A stretch of DNA of 64,000 bases, from assembly GCA_017307275.1 (NCBI GenBank), contig JAFKFK010000009.1, positions 248,001 to 312,000 on the forward strand. The letters are read 5' to 3'. The notes beneath the pieces were generated by a model. The model was not told where the DNA came from. It saw only the letters and a program-made list of their open reading frames with translations, and did not search any database. A program made the position numbers and the translations under genes. The DNA is from Alphaproteobacteria bacterium. GTDB taxonomy: Bacteria; Pseudomonadota; Alphaproteobacteria; Reyranellales; Reyranellaceae. Below, piece after piece: positions 17,292 to 26,095 of the stretch. Numbering within the stretch: position 1 is the first letter of the stretch; each line of letters opens with the position of its first letter.

Positions 17292-17726
17292 ATGGGCTTG
17301 TTCGACTTCGTTCGCGACATCGGTCGCAAGATCTTCACCAAAGATTCGGACGCCAACGACAAGATCAAGGCGGAGATCGAAGCCTCGCTCAAGGGGGTCG
17401 AGGGGCTGACCGTCGACTACGATCCCGCCTCCGGCATGGTGACGCTCGGCGGCAAGGCCTCCGATCCGGCCGCTCTGCAAAAGGCAATCCTCATCGCCGG
17501 CAATACGATGGGCGTCAGCAATGTCAGTGCCACGGGGATGAACATCTCCGCCGAGGACGACACGCAGTACTACATCATCAAATCGGGTGACACGCTGTCG
17601 GCCATCGCACAGCACTTCTACAAGGACGCGAACAAGTATCCCAAGATCTTCGAAGCCAACCGCGAAGTGATCAAGGACGCCAACCTGATCTTTCCGGGCC
17701 AGAAGATCCGCATCCCGCCCGCCTGA
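17292..17726 (+). CDS. BON-LysM protein (Kbp/YgaU-like)
   Basis: A 144-residue protein with a BON domain (about 22-88) followed by a LysM domain (93-142: YYIIKSGDTLSAIAQHFY, then IFPGQKIRIPP). The architecture and the MGLFDFVRDIGRKIF start match E. coli Kbp (YgaU), a cytoplasmic potassium-sensing protein. No signal peptide is present, in keeping with that family, although LysM usually binds peptidoglycan. GGAAGGAG precedes the ATG. It lies 91 nt after the mutase gene, behind a hairpin. Confidence 0.93.
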   Translation: MGLFDFVRDIGRKIFTKDSDANDKIKAEIEASLKGVEGLTVDYDPASGMVTLGGKASDPAALQKAILIAGNTMGVSNVSATGMNISAEDDTQYYIIKSGDTLSAIAQHFYKDANKYPKIFEANREVIKDANLIFPGQKIRIPPA

Positions 17727-17735
17727 TCGACCCTC

Positions 17736-18113
17736 TCATTCGGCCGGCGACCGCGACAGGCTCGCGGTCGCGTGCAACATCGGCTCGACGACGGCATGGC
17801 TGAACAGCCACGCTTCGACGTGCAGGATTGTGCCGTCTCGGCGAATGACCCTCGATAGCGCAATCACATCGGCCTGTTGCACCGGGCGCAGGACGGTAAC
17901 GGTGAGGTGCGTCAGCTTCGCGGCCACTCCCGCCGCAGCGCGCAGTGACGTATCGACCAGAGACAGGAGCGACGCCGTCGTCCAGTTGCCGCCGGCCACT
18001 GACGAAAAGCGCAAACGCACGTCCTGGTCCTGACATTCCTCGACGAAGAGGCCATGAAGATCGGCAGCCGGGAGAGTCTTTTCGAGGATTGCCTGCAATT
18101 CATCTTCGGTCAT
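17736..18113 (-). CDS. PaaI family thioesterase-like hotdog protein
   Basis: A 125-residue hotdog-fold protein. The strand pattern and the C-terminal ILHVEAWLFS read as PaaI-like, with GGNWTTASLLSLVDTSLRAA in the position of the hotdog helix. The usual HGG is replaced by GGNW, so activity is uncertain. I chose the ATG at 18113; a GTG at 18122 would add three residues. It is divergent from the Nudix gene with only 30 nt between starts and convergent with the BON-LysM gene. Confidence 0.75.
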   Translation of the reverse strand: MTEDELQAILEKTLPAADLHGLFVEECQDQDVRLRFSSVAGGNWTTASLLSLVDTSLRAAAGVAAKLTHLTVTVLRPVQQADVIALSRVIRRDGTILHVEAWLFSHAVVEPMLHATASLSRSPAE

Positions 18114-18143
18114 CGGCCGCACTCTATGCTATCTCCGCGTTCG

Positions 18144-19019
18144 ATGTCCTTCCTCGACCATATCAGGCGCTGCAACAACGCGGACCTGACGCAATTCGAA
18201 CCCTGGTTCATTGGCCAGGATCGCACAGGCTTCCTTCATCGCGACTTTGCCGCAGACGTGGTGAGCAAGTCTGGCCTGTTCGCCCGTCGCGACAACAGCT
18301 GGTATCTCGACCCCGGTCTCGATACGTCAACCAGGCGAACGGCGGCGATGCGCGCCTTCCTGCTGACGTTACGCGAGCGCGGCTATTTCAAGGGGCTGTG
18401 GCGCGAAGAGGAATATGCGGTCGCACCACATACTGGCACGCCGGTGTTGATGGCCATGGAGCGTTCGGCTGTCCCCTGGTTCGGCGTGCGCGCCGGCGGT
18501 CCCCACATGACCGGCTATGTCCGGCGCAAGGACGGGCTGCACATCTGGGTGCCGCGGCGCTCCTACGATAAGCCCACCTTCCCCGGTCAGCTCGACAACA
18601 CCGTGGCCGGCGGACAGCCCGCAGGTCTCGGCCTGCACGAAAACCTCGTGAAGGAGTGCGGCGAGGAAGCCTCGATCCCGCCGGAACTCGCCCAACGTGC
18701 CAAGGCGGTCAGCGTCGTGGCCTACTGGAACCAGTCGGACCAGCAGCTCAAGCCCGACGTCATGACCTGCTTCGACCTTGAACTGCCCGAGGAGTTCACA
18801 CCGCATGCGAACGACGGCGAGGTTCATTCCTTCGAGCTGTGGCCGGTGCAGCGCGTCCTCGAAACCGTGCGCGACACCGAAGAATTCAAGTACAACTGCA
18901 ATCTCGTCCTGATCGACTTCTTCGTGCGTCACGGCCTGCTCTCTGCCGACGATCCGGATTTCGTTCCTATCGTCCAGGGCTTGCGGATGATGTACACTCC
19001 GGCGAGCGGACTCGGCTGA
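18144..19019 (+). CDS. Nudix hydrolase with N-terminal DUF4743 domain
   Basis: A 291-residue protein with an N-terminal DUF4743 region (MSFLDHIRRCNNADLTQFEPW) and a C-terminal Nudix domain. The Nudix box is divergent: GGQPAGLGLHENLVKECGEE, with Lys-Glu in place of Arg-Glu and Ser in place of the last Gly. This pattern is usual in the thiamine-pyrophosphokinase-associated Nudix group (yeast YJR142W type), which acts on damaged thiamine diphosphate. The ATG at 18144 is supported by homology; the frame is open 30 codons upstream over the divergent thioesterase gene. Confidence 0.88.
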   Translation: MSFLDHIRRCNNADLTQFEPWFIGQDRTGFLHRDFAADVVSKSGLFARRDNSWYLDPGLDTSTRRTAAMRAFLLTLRERGYFKGLWREEEYAVAPHTGTPVLMAMERSAVPWFGVRAGGPHMTGYVRRKDGLHIWVPRRSYDKPTFPGQLDNTVAGGQPAGLGLHENLVKECGEEASIPPELAQRAKAVSVVAYWNQSDQQLKPDVMTCFDLELPEEFTPHANDGEVHSFELWPVQRVLETVRDTEEFKYNCNLVLIDFFVRHGLLSADDPDFVPIVQGLRMMYTPASGLG

Positions 19020-19089
19020 GCAACGGCATCCGCAACCTCCTGGAGGCGCATCCGTTGCCCCGCTGACCCGACAACTTGGGAGCGGAGCC

Positions 19090-19479
19090 ATGTCCTTCTT
19101 GGCATCTGTTCTGTCTCTGGCCTCTGCCTTCATGGCCATGACACTGGCCGGCGTCTGCGCGCCGGTTCAGGCGCAGGACCATTCCGGCCACCACGGACAA
19201 GGTCACGCAGAAAACCACGATTGGTACGAGAAGCTGAAACAGCCTGGCTCGAACGCCTCGTGCTGCAACGGCACGATCAATGGCGTCGAAGGTGACTGCC
19301 GGCCGACGCGTGCCTACCAGAAGGATGACGGCATGTGGTACGCGCTGCTCAACGGCCGCTGGGTGCCGGTGCCGCCGCGGGTCGTCCTGCAGCAGCTTTC
19401 ACCCGACGGCAACAGCCACATCTGCGCCGGCAAGAGCGGCGTGATCTTCTGTTTTCTGGGTGGGTCGCCCAAGTCATAG
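19090..19479 (+). CDS. Small secreted Cys/His-rich protein of unknown function
   Basis: A 129-residue protein with a Sec signal peptide (MSFLASVLSLASAFMAMTLA, cleavage probably after VQAQ near residue 29). The mature protein begins with a His-rich stretch, DHSGHHGQGHAENH, and carries DWYEKLKQPGSNASCCN, VEGDCRP and late cysteines in SHICAGKSG and IFCF. The five or so cysteines and the histidines suggest disulfides or metal binding in the periplasm. I know this only as a conserved alphaproteobacterial hypothetical family. GGAG lies 5 nt before the ATG. Confidence 0.82.
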   Translation: MSFLASVLSLASAFMAMTLAGVCAPVQAQDHSGHHGQGHAENHDWYEKLKQPGSNASCCNGTINGVEGDCRPTRAYQKDDGMWYALLNGRWVPVPPRVVLQQLSPDGNSHICAGKSGVIFCFLGGSPKS

Positions 19480-19502
19480 GCGACGCAACGTAAGGCTTCG
19501 TC

Positions 19503-20486
19503 TCAACCCGGAGGCGTAATCTTGGCCTCCTTGATCACCTGACGCCATTTCTCCGTTTCCACGGCGATGCGCTTGCCGTAGTCGGCGGCGCTACCACCCA
19601 CCGTGACGAAGCCGAGATCGACCAGCCTCTTGTTGACCGCGGGATCGGCGATGGCTTCGCCGAAGGCCGAGTTGAGACGCGCCACCACGGGTTCGGGCGT
19701 GCCGCCCGGCACCATGACGCCGAAGAACACCGCCGCCTGCATGCTTGCCGGCAATCCAGCCTCGGTCACCGTCGGCACGTCCGGCAGCATCGGCGTACGC
19801 TTTGCAGCCGCCACCACCAGACCGCGCAGGCGGCCATCCTTTACCGCGGCCCCGGTTGGCAGCAGCGTATCCGAGAAGAGCATGACGTGACCGCCCAGTA
19901 CGTCCTTCAGCGCATCGGCACTGCCTTTGTAGCCGACATGTTCGAGCCTGATGCCGGCCTGCGAGCGCAGCTGTTCGCCCCACAGATGCGGGATGCTGGC
20001 ATTGCCCGGCGAGGCGTAGCTGACCGGCTGAGGCTGCTTCTTCGCATAGTCGATCAGTTCGGCCACCGTCTTGAAGGGGGCCTCCTTGTTGCAGGCGAGC
20101 AGCAGCGGCATGTCGACGTAGCCGATCACCGGCGCAAGATCCTTGGTCGGATCGTAAGGCAGCTTCAGGCCGAACGAGCTGTTGGTGGCGATGGTGCCCG
20201 GCGAAAGCAGGATCGTGTAACCGTCGGGTTTGGCCTTGGCGACGATATCGGTCCCGATGATGGTGCCGCCGCCCGGCTTGTTATCGACCATCACCTGCTG
20301 GCCGAGCTTGTTGGAAAGATACTCCGCCGCAATACGTGCCGACGTGTCCGTTGCGCCACCGGGTGCATAGGGAACGACGAAGCGGATCGGCTTGTCGGGG
20401 AAAGCTTGCGCGCGCAGGAGTCGAGGCGCAGCGATCAAGCCTGCCGATGCTGCAACTGTCGCAGCCAAGAGATGACGACGTTTCAC
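19503..20486 (-). CDS. Bug/TctC family tripartite tricarboxylate transporter binding protein
   Basis: A 327-residue periplasmic solute-binding protein. The signal MKRRHLLAATVAASAGLIAA has a twin-arginine-like RR and cleaves after RAQA. The mature part has Bug hallmarks: FPDKPIRFVVPYAPGGATD, VDNKPGGGTIIGTDIVAK and TVTEAGLPASMQAAVFFGVM. Bug proteins bind carboxylates and small metabolites for TctAB-type importers or act as sensors. No tctA/tctB is nearby, so it is an orphan and its ligand is unknown. It is divergent from the TPR-amidase operon (84-nt gap). Confidence 0.95.
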   Translation of the reverse strand: MKRRHLLAATVAASAGLIAAPRLLRAQAFPDKPIRFVVPYAPGGATDTSARIAAEYLSNKLGQQVMVDNKPGGGTIIGTDIVAKAKPDGYTILLSPGTIATNSSFGLKLPYDPTKDLAPVIGYVDMPLLLACNKEAPFKTVAELIDYAKKQPQPVSYASPGNASIPHLWGEQLRSQAGIRLEHVGYKGSADALKDVLGGHVMLFSDTLLPTGAAVKDGRLRGLVVAAAKRTPMLPDVPTVTEAGLPASMQAAVFFGVMVPGGTPEPVVARLNSAFGEAIADPAVNKRLVDLGFVTVGGSAADYGKRIAVETEKWRQVIKEAKITPPG

Positions 20487-20570
20487 ATTTTCCTCCCGGT
20501 CTCATTCTTGTCGTTTTGCCCAACGTCGCACGGCATGCGAAGCTGACGCAACGGCAATAGGGAGCAAGAC

Positions 20571-21980
20571 GTGGTGCGCGACGGACAAGGGTTGGAGTTG
20601 AGCGATGCCGACGAGAGCGCGGTCGCGGCGCTCGATTTCGTCAGGCAAGAGTGGCTGGCCTTCGGCAACCGCTTCGCGACGTTCATTGCTGCCGCAGACA
20701 AGGAAGAAAAGTGCCTGATGCTGCCGCTGGTCGCGACTGGCCTGATGCTGACCATGTATTCGGATGAAAGCCACGCCGCCGCCAAGCGCTACCTCGCCCG
20801 CGCCAAGGCGATGGGCGCCCGCGCCAACGCGCGCGAACAGGCTTGGCTTGCCGCCATCGAAAGCTGGATCGACGGTGATCTCGATCGCAGCGCCGACACC
20901 TTCGAAAGAATCGTGACCGAGTGGCCGCGCGATCTCCTGGCGGCCAAACTCGCGCAGATCCATGCGTTCAACCGCGGCGACTCCGAAAGCCTGCTGCGCG
21001 TCGGCGAGCAGATCGCCGCCGCCAACGACAACCGCTTCGTCCTGGCCATGCACGCCTTCGGATTGGAAGAGTGCAATCGCCTCGACGAGGCAGAGTCTCT
21101 CGCCCGCAAGGCTGTCGCCCTAGATCGTCACGATCCCTGGGCACATCATGCCATCGCCCACTGCCTGGAAGCCCGCGGCAAGATGCTGGAAGGCGTGGCT
21201 TTCCTGCAGTCGGTGTCCGACACCTGGAAGGACTGCAACTCCTTCATGGCCACCCACAACTGGTGGCATCTCGCCCTGTTCCTGATCGACCTGGACCGCA
21301 CCGACGAAGCGTTGGCGCTCTACGATCAACATGTATGGGGTGTCTGGAAGGAATTCTGCGAGGACCAGATCAACGCCGTCTCGCTGCTGGCGCGTCTCGA
21401 ATTGCGCGGCGTCGATGTCGGCAACCGCTGGGCCGATCTTGCGACCTACCTGAAGCCACGCCTGCTCGAGCATTACTCGGCCTTCCACGACGTTCAATAT
21501 CTCTATGGACTCGCACGCGCCGGCGAGCAGAGCGCCGTCACCGAAATGCTGGCGAGCCTCGAGGACCGGGCCGAACGCGCCAAGCCTTTCGAGCGCGAGA
21601 CCTGGGCGGACTGCGCCGTGCCGCTGGCGCATGGTCTTGCCGCACACGCCAAGGGCGAGCATGCAACCGCGGCCCGTCTTCTCGGCCAGGCCATGCCGCA
21701 TCTGCGCACCTTGGGCGGCTCCATCGCCCAGCGTGCCCTGTTCGGCGCCATTCATCTCGATGCGCTGACTCGGTCCGGCTGGAACGACGCGGCACTCTCC
21801 ATCCTGCAGGCCGACGAGCGCGAAAGGCCGTCGGTCGCGGCGACCAAGCGGGCCCTGGCCGACCTCTACAAGAAGGTCGGCCGCACCGAGCAGGCGCTGG
21901 CGGCCGAATATCAGGCCGAGCAGCTCGCCCGCCGCTACCGGGCCGCGGCTCAAAGGGGAATGACGGGGGAAACGGCATGA
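20571..21980 (+). CDS. TPR-repeat protein, TTC38-like
   Basis: A 469-residue soluble protein of the tetratricopeptide 38 (TTC38) family. Family features include MYSDESHAAAKRYLARAKA, the repeat with MHAFGLEECNRLDEAESLAR, and HDPWAHHAIAHCLEARGKM followed by MATHNWWHLALFLIDL. The function of the family is not established. GTG at 20571 follows GGGAG by 6 nt. Its stop overlaps the first amidase start (ATGA), so the TPR protein and amidase are co-translated, hinting at a physical or metabolic link. Confidence 0.9.
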   Translation: MVRDGQGLELSDADESAVAALDFVRQEWLAFGNRFATFIAAADKEEKCLMLPLVATGLMLTMYSDESHAAAKRYLARAKAMGARANAREQAWLAAIESWIDGDLDRSADTFERIVTEWPRDLLAAKLAQIHAFNRGDSESLLRVGEQIAAANDNRFVLAMHAFGLEECNRLDEAESLARKAVALDRHDPWAHHAIAHCLEARGKMLEGVAFLQSVSDTWKDCNSFMATHNWWHLALFLIDLDRTDEALALYDQHVWGVWKEFCEDQINAVSLLARLELRGVDVGNRWADLATYLKPRLLEHYSAFHDVQYLYGLARAGEQSAVTEMLASLEDRAERAKPFERETWADCAVPLAHGLAAHAKGEHATAARLLGQAMPHLRTLGGSIAQRALFGAIHLDALTRSGWNDAALSILQADERERPSVAATKRALADLYKKVGRTEQALAAEYQAEQLARRYRAAAQRGMTGETA

Positions 21981-23386
21981 CCACGGATCTCACTCAAACA
22001 AGCGCGGCCAGGCTCGCGAAACTCTACCGCAAGGGCAAAGCCTCGCCGGTCGAGACGATGAAAGCCGTTCTGGCGCGCGCCGACCGTCTCGCCCCGACGA
22101 TCAACGCTCTCTGTCGGATCGATGCCGACCGCTCGCTTGTTGCCGCACGCGAGTCCGAGAAGCGCTGGCAGAAGGGCAAGCCGCTGTCGCCGCTCGACGG
22201 CGTGCCGGTCTCGATCAAGGAACTGGTGCGCGTGAAGGGCTGGCCCGCCTCCATGGGCAGCAAGCTCACCGACAAGACGCCTGCTGACGCCGATGCGCCT
22301 GTCGTCGCGCGGCTGCGCGAAGCCGGCGCCATCGTCTTCGCACAGAGCACCAGCTCGGAGTACGGCCACAAAGGTGTCACCGATACGCCGCTGCACGGCA
22401 TCACGCGCAATCCATGGAACCCGGAGCGCACGCCGGGCGGTTCGTCCGGCGGTGCCGGCGCCGCCGTCGCTGCCGGTCTGGGGCCGATCGCCATCGGCAC
22501 CGATGGCGGTGGTTCGGTGCGCATTCCTGCGAGCTTCACCGGTCTGGTCGGGCTCAAGGCCACCTTCGGTCGCGTGCCGGCCTGGCCGCCCTCGATGACC
22601 GGCGATCTCTCCAACACCGGCCCGATGTGCCGTACGGCGCTCGACTGCGCGCTGATGATGAACGTCATCAGCCGCCCCGATGCACGCGATCCTCATGCCC
22701 TGCCCGAAGACGATACCGATTACGCGGACAAGCTCGGCAAGAAGCTGAAGAACCTCAAGATCGGCTTCGTTCTGCGCTTCGGCGATCATCCCGTCGACAT
22801 CGAGGTTGCCGCCATGGTGACCCGCGCCGCGCGCCAGTTCGAGAAGCTCGGCTGCAAGGTCGAGCAGGTCGAAGCGCCCTTCTCCTTCGCGGATGCCAGC
22901 CGCGCCTTCGTGGTTCACTGGCTTTCCGCCCTGCAGCGCTTGCTCCAACTCTTCCCCGAGGAACGGCATCACGAATTCGACCCCAGCCTGCTCGCGGGCG
23001 CCAAGGCCGGCCTGCGCTATACACTGCAGGATGTGGTGAACGCCCAGGTGATGCGCCGCGACCTGGCCATCGCCTGGAACCTCTTCTTCGCCAAGTACGA
23101 TCTGCTGCTGTCGCCGACCGTCGCCGTGCAGCCGTTCGAGGCCGGCAAGAACCTGCCCGACGGGCCGGACGGCAAGGCCAACGTGATGTGGTCGCCCTAC
23201 ACTCCGCAATTCAACCTGACGCGCCATCCCGCGGCTTCCGTGCCCTGCGGTCTGTCGCGTCAGGGCCTGCCAATCGGCCTGCAGATTGCTTCTGGCCACT
23301 ACAAGGACGCGCTTGTCCTGCGCGCAGCCGCGGCTTACGCCGCAGCCCATCCGCTCAAATTCACTGTCCTTCCGGAGACCAAGTAA
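21977..23386 (+). CDS. Amidase (amidase-signature family)
   Basis: A 469-residue amidase-signature hydrolase. The Ser-cisSer-Lys triad is visible: Lys81 (PVSIKELV), Ser156 (RTPGGSSGGAG) and Ser180 (GTDGGGSVRIP). It would hydrolyse an amide to a carboxylate and ammonia; the substrate is unknown. It begins within the TTC38-like stop and ends at TAATG shared with a second amidase. The two are clearly paralogues (for example KASPVE and RPDARDP/RPDPRDP in both), so a tandem duplication is likely. Confidence 0.95.
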   Translation: MTTDLTQTSAARLAKLYRKGKASPVETMKAVLARADRLAPTINALCRIDADRSLVAARESEKRWQKGKPLSPLDGVPVSIKELVRVKGWPASMGSKLTDKTPADADAPVVARLREAGAIVFAQSTSSEYGHKGVTDTPLHGITRNPWNPERTPGGSSGGAGAAVAAGLGPIAIGTDGGGSVRIPASFTGLVGLKATFGRVPAWPPSMTGDLSNTGPMCRTALDCALMMNVISRPDARDPHALPEDDTDYADKLGKKLKNLKIGFVLRFGDHPVDIEVAAMVTRAARQFEKLGCKVEQVEAPFSFADASRAFVVHWLSALQRLLQLFPEERHHEFDPSLLAGAKAGLRYTLQDVVNAQVMRRDLAIAWNLFFAKYDLLLSPTVAVQPFEAGKNLPDGPDGKANVMWSPYTPQFNLTRHPAASVPCGLSRQGLPIGLQIASGHYKDALVLRAAAAYAAAHPLKFTVLPETK

Positions 23387-24807
23387 TGACTGCCGACCTT
23401 GCGATGATGCCGGCCCACGAGCTGGTGAAACTCTACAAGGCCCGCAAGGCCTCGCCGGTCGAGGCGACCAAGTCGGCACTGGCGCGCGTCGACGCCTTCA
23501 ATCCGCAGCTCAATGCCTTCCAGCATCTCGATCCGGACTCGGCGTTGCGCCAGGCGCGTGCCTCCGAGAAGCGCTGGAAGAAGGGCGGCAAGCGGCTCTC
23601 CGACATCGACGGCGTGCCGATCACCATCAAGGACATGGTGCTGACCAAGGGCATGCCGACGCGCATGGGCAGCCTCGCCACCGATGCCGATGGCCCCTGG
23701 ACCGTCGATGCCCCTGTGGCGCAGCGGCTGCGCGAAGCCGGCACCGTCCTGCTCGGCAAGACCACATCGCCTGAGTACGGCTGGAAAGGTGTGACCGATT
23801 CCGGGCTCTATGGCGCCACGCATAATCCCTGGAAGATCGGCCGCACGCCGGGCGGTTCCTCGGGCGGCGGCACGGCCGCCGAGGCCGTCGGCATGGGCAA
23901 TCTCGCAGTCGGCACCGACGGCGCGGGCTCCGTCCGCATACCCTGCTCTTTCTCCGGCATTTTCGGCCTGAAGCCCACACAGGCGCGCGTGCCGCTCTAT
24001 CCGCCGTCGGCACAGGGCACGCTCTCCCATATCGGGCCGATGACTCGCACGGTGCGCGATGCGGCCATGATGATGAACGTCATGGCGCGCCCCGATCCGC
24101 GCGACCCCTACGGCCGTCCCGACGATGCCGAGGATTACCTCAAGGGCTTCGACAAAGGGGTGAAGGGCCTCAGGATCGCCTATTCGCCCAATCTCGGCTT
24201 CGTCGAGCGTGAGAAGATCGACCGCGACGTATCCCAGGCCGTCGAAAATGCCGTGAAGGTGTTCAAGACGCTGGGCGCCAAGATCGTCGAGGACTCGCCC
24301 GACCTGATGGGCCTCGACCCGCGGCGTATCTTGAATGCGCACTGGCAATCGAACGTCGCGATCCTCGCCCGTAGCTTCAGTGAGGAGAAGCGCGCCCTGA
24401 TGGATCCGGGCTTGCTGAAGGCCGCTGAAGTCGGCGCCAACCTTGGTCAGGAGGCGGTCGTTACCGCCATCCACCAGCGCCAGACCGTGGCCGCGATCAT
24501 GAACCAGTTCATGGCCAAGTATGACCTGCTGCTGACGCCGACCATGCCGATGACCGCCTTTGCCGTGAACGAGAATGCGGCCTGGGGCGGAGATGGCGTC
24601 GATATCGGCTGGACGCCCTTCACGCTCACTTTCAACCTCACACGGCAGCCGGCCGCGACCATCCCTTGCGGTCTCGACCGCGAGGGCATGCCCATCGGCC
24701 TGCAGATCGTGGGCGCCCATGCCTGCGATGCGCTGGTCCTGCGCGCCGCCGCCGCCTACGAGCGCGTCCGGCCGATCCCGGCGCCGCCGATGGCGCACCA
24801 GATCTGA
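23386..24807 (+). CDS. Amidase (amidase-signature family), tandem paralogue
   Basis: A 473-residue amidase-signature enzyme with Lys82 (PITIKDMV), Ser158 (RTPGGSSGGG) and Ser182 (GTDGAGSVRIP) as the triad. It overlaps the previous amidase stop by one base. It differs from the first copy in the C-terminal half around substrate-binding loops, so the pair may have split specificities or form a heteromer. A HAD phosphatase gene starts 2 nt downstream. Confidence 0.95.
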   Translation: MTADLAMMPAHELVKLYKARKASPVEATKSALARVDAFNPQLNAFQHLDPDSALRQARASEKRWKKGGKRLSDIDGVPITIKDMVLTKGMPTRMGSLATDADGPWTVDAPVAQRLREAGTVLLGKTTSPEYGWKGVTDSGLYGATHNPWKIGRTPGGSSGGGTAAEAVGMGNLAVGTDGAGSVRIPCSFSGIFGLKPTQARVPLYPPSAQGTLSHIGPMTRTVRDAAMMMNVMARPDPRDPYGRPDDAEDYLKGFDKGVKGLRIAYSPNLGFVEREKIDRDVSQAVENAVKVFKTLGAKIVEDSPDLMGLDPRRILNAHWQSNVAILARSFSEEKRALMDPGLLKAAEVGANLGQEAVVTAIHQRQTVAAIMNQFMAKYDLLLTPTMPMTAFAVNENAAWGGDGVDIGWTPFTLTFNLTRQPAATIPCGLDREGMPIGLQIVGAHACDALVLRAAAAYERVRPIPAPPMAHQI

Positions 24808-24809
24808 GC

Positions 24810-25478
24810 GTGACGACGCCGCCGGCGCTGGTCATCTTCGATTGCGACGGCGTGCTCGTGGACAGCGAAGTCCTGGAGCACGCCGTCGATGCCGAGCTTC
24901 TCGCGCCCTACGGCTACCTCGCCACCGTCGACGAGCTGATCGATCGCTTCGTGGGCATTGCCCGGCGCGACATGTATGCGACGGTCTTCGGCGAGCTTGG
25001 ACGCGAGGTGCCTGCAGGCCTTCTCGAGGAGCGCGAGCGTCTGGTCTGGGACCGTTGCCGCAGCGACCTCGCCGCCATTGTCGGCGTGCACGCCGCCCTC
25101 GACAGTCTGGGCGGCGTCCGCAAGTGCGTCGCCTCGTCGAGCACGCCGGAGAAACTCACGCTGAAACTGCAGTCGACCGACCTCACGTCGTATTTCTCAC
25201 CGCATATCTTCAGCACGGCCCTGGTGGCGCGCGGCAAGCCCGCGCCCGACATCTATCTCCATGCCGCGCACACGGTTGGCGTACCGGCGGCCGACTGCAT
25301 CGTCATCGAAGACTCGCCGCACGGCATTGCAGGAGCTCGGGCGGCCGGAATGACCGTCTACGGATTCACGGGCGGCGGACATGCCACACCTGCCCTCGGC
25401 GCCTCCTTGAAGGCAGCCGGCGCCAAGCAAATCGTCGGCGCCATGACCGATCTGCCGAAGCTCCTGCTCGCACGCTGA
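24810..25478 (+). CDS. HAD-superfamily phosphatase (beta-phosphoglucomutase-like)
   Basis: A 222-residue HAD subfamily IA hydrolase. Motif I is FDCDGVLVDSE (10-20) with the nucleophile Asp11 and acid/base Asp13. Motif II is SSSTPE, motif III includes the Lys of ARGKPAPDIY, and motif IV is VIEDSPHGI. It probably dephosphorylates a sugar phosphate. GTG at 24810 starts 2 nt after the amidase stop, so it belongs to the TPR-amidase operon. The longer open frame upstream overlaps the amidase and is not real. Confidence 0.92.
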   Translation: MTTPPALVIFDCDGVLVDSEVLEHAVDAELLAPYGYLATVDELIDRFVGIARRDMYATVFGELGREVPAGLLEERERLVWDRCRSDLAAIVGVHAALDSLGGVRKCVASSSTPEKLTLKLQSTDLTSYFSPHIFSTALVARGKPAPDIYLHAAHTVGVPAADCIVIEDSPHGIAGARAAGMTVYGFTGGGHATPALGASLKAAGAKQIVGAMTDLPKLLLAR

Positions 25479-25543
25479 CGACTGAACAAGCGCGGGCGGC
25501 GGCGCTATAATCGGCCTATGCCAGCCGCTGCTCCGGTGCGGCC

Positions 25544-26095
25544 GTGACGGGCCGTCGGACCCTGATCTACGCCGCCGTCGTTGCGGCCCAGGTCGGGGCG
25601 CTGGCCTATGCCGCGCGCTGGGCCGAGGACAGGGCAGCACTTGGTCATACCGACCCGCTCGGCTGGCGGCCTTTCCCCTGGCCTTTTCCGCCCGAGCCGT
25701 GGCCGGCGGGCCGCGCCTGGACCGGCGACGATCACGACGTCTATGTGCAGTTGAAACCCGACCTCTGCGCCGACTGCCAGACCGAAGTTCTGACCGACGA
25801 AGCCGTGGATCGCGCCGTCGACATCCAGCGGCTGGACCCGCGCTTCGAGCCCGTGGGACCCGGCAGCCGCATCCGCATCACCGACCTGTTCGGCCGCGCT
25901 CGGACCTACAGCCACAAACGACGCAACGGCTCCCTGCGTTACGCCGAGGGCGTCGCCTTCACCTACAAATGCGATCTCATCGTCGCCATCGTCGACGGCA
26001 ACGTTTCCGATCCACAAAAACGCAAGGTCGGTCGCGACTTCCTCGAATCAAACACACCGCAAGTGTGGCTGCTCAAGCAACTCGAGGGACGGTGA
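25544..26095 (+). CDS. Membrane-anchored hypothetical protein
   Basis: A 183-residue protein I do not recognise. An N-terminal hydrophobic segment (LIYAAVVAAQVGALAYAARW, about 7-26) could be a signal anchor, followed by a Pro/Trp-rich linker (WRPFPWPFPPEPWP). A mixed domain follows with LCADCQTEVL (possible CxxC) and GSRIRITDLFGRARTYSHKR. The GTG at 25544 is the assumed start; there is no strong ribosome site. Its 3' end overlaps the convergent MFS gene by 23 nt. Confidence 0.65.
   Translation: MTGRRTLIYAAVVAAQVGALAYAARWAEDRAALGHTDPLGWRPFPWPFPPEPWPAGRAWTGDDHDVYVQLKPDLCADCQTEVLTDEAVDRAVDIQRLDPRFEPVGPGSRIRITDLFGRARTYSHKRRNGSLRYAEGVAFTYKCDLIVAIVDGNVSDPQKRKVGRDFLESNTPQVWLLKQLEGR

Noticed and set aside
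25518..25547. Nine-codon ORF whose stop overlaps the GTG at 25544
   Set aside because: Too short and without a ribosome site or regulatory hallmark; it could be chance.
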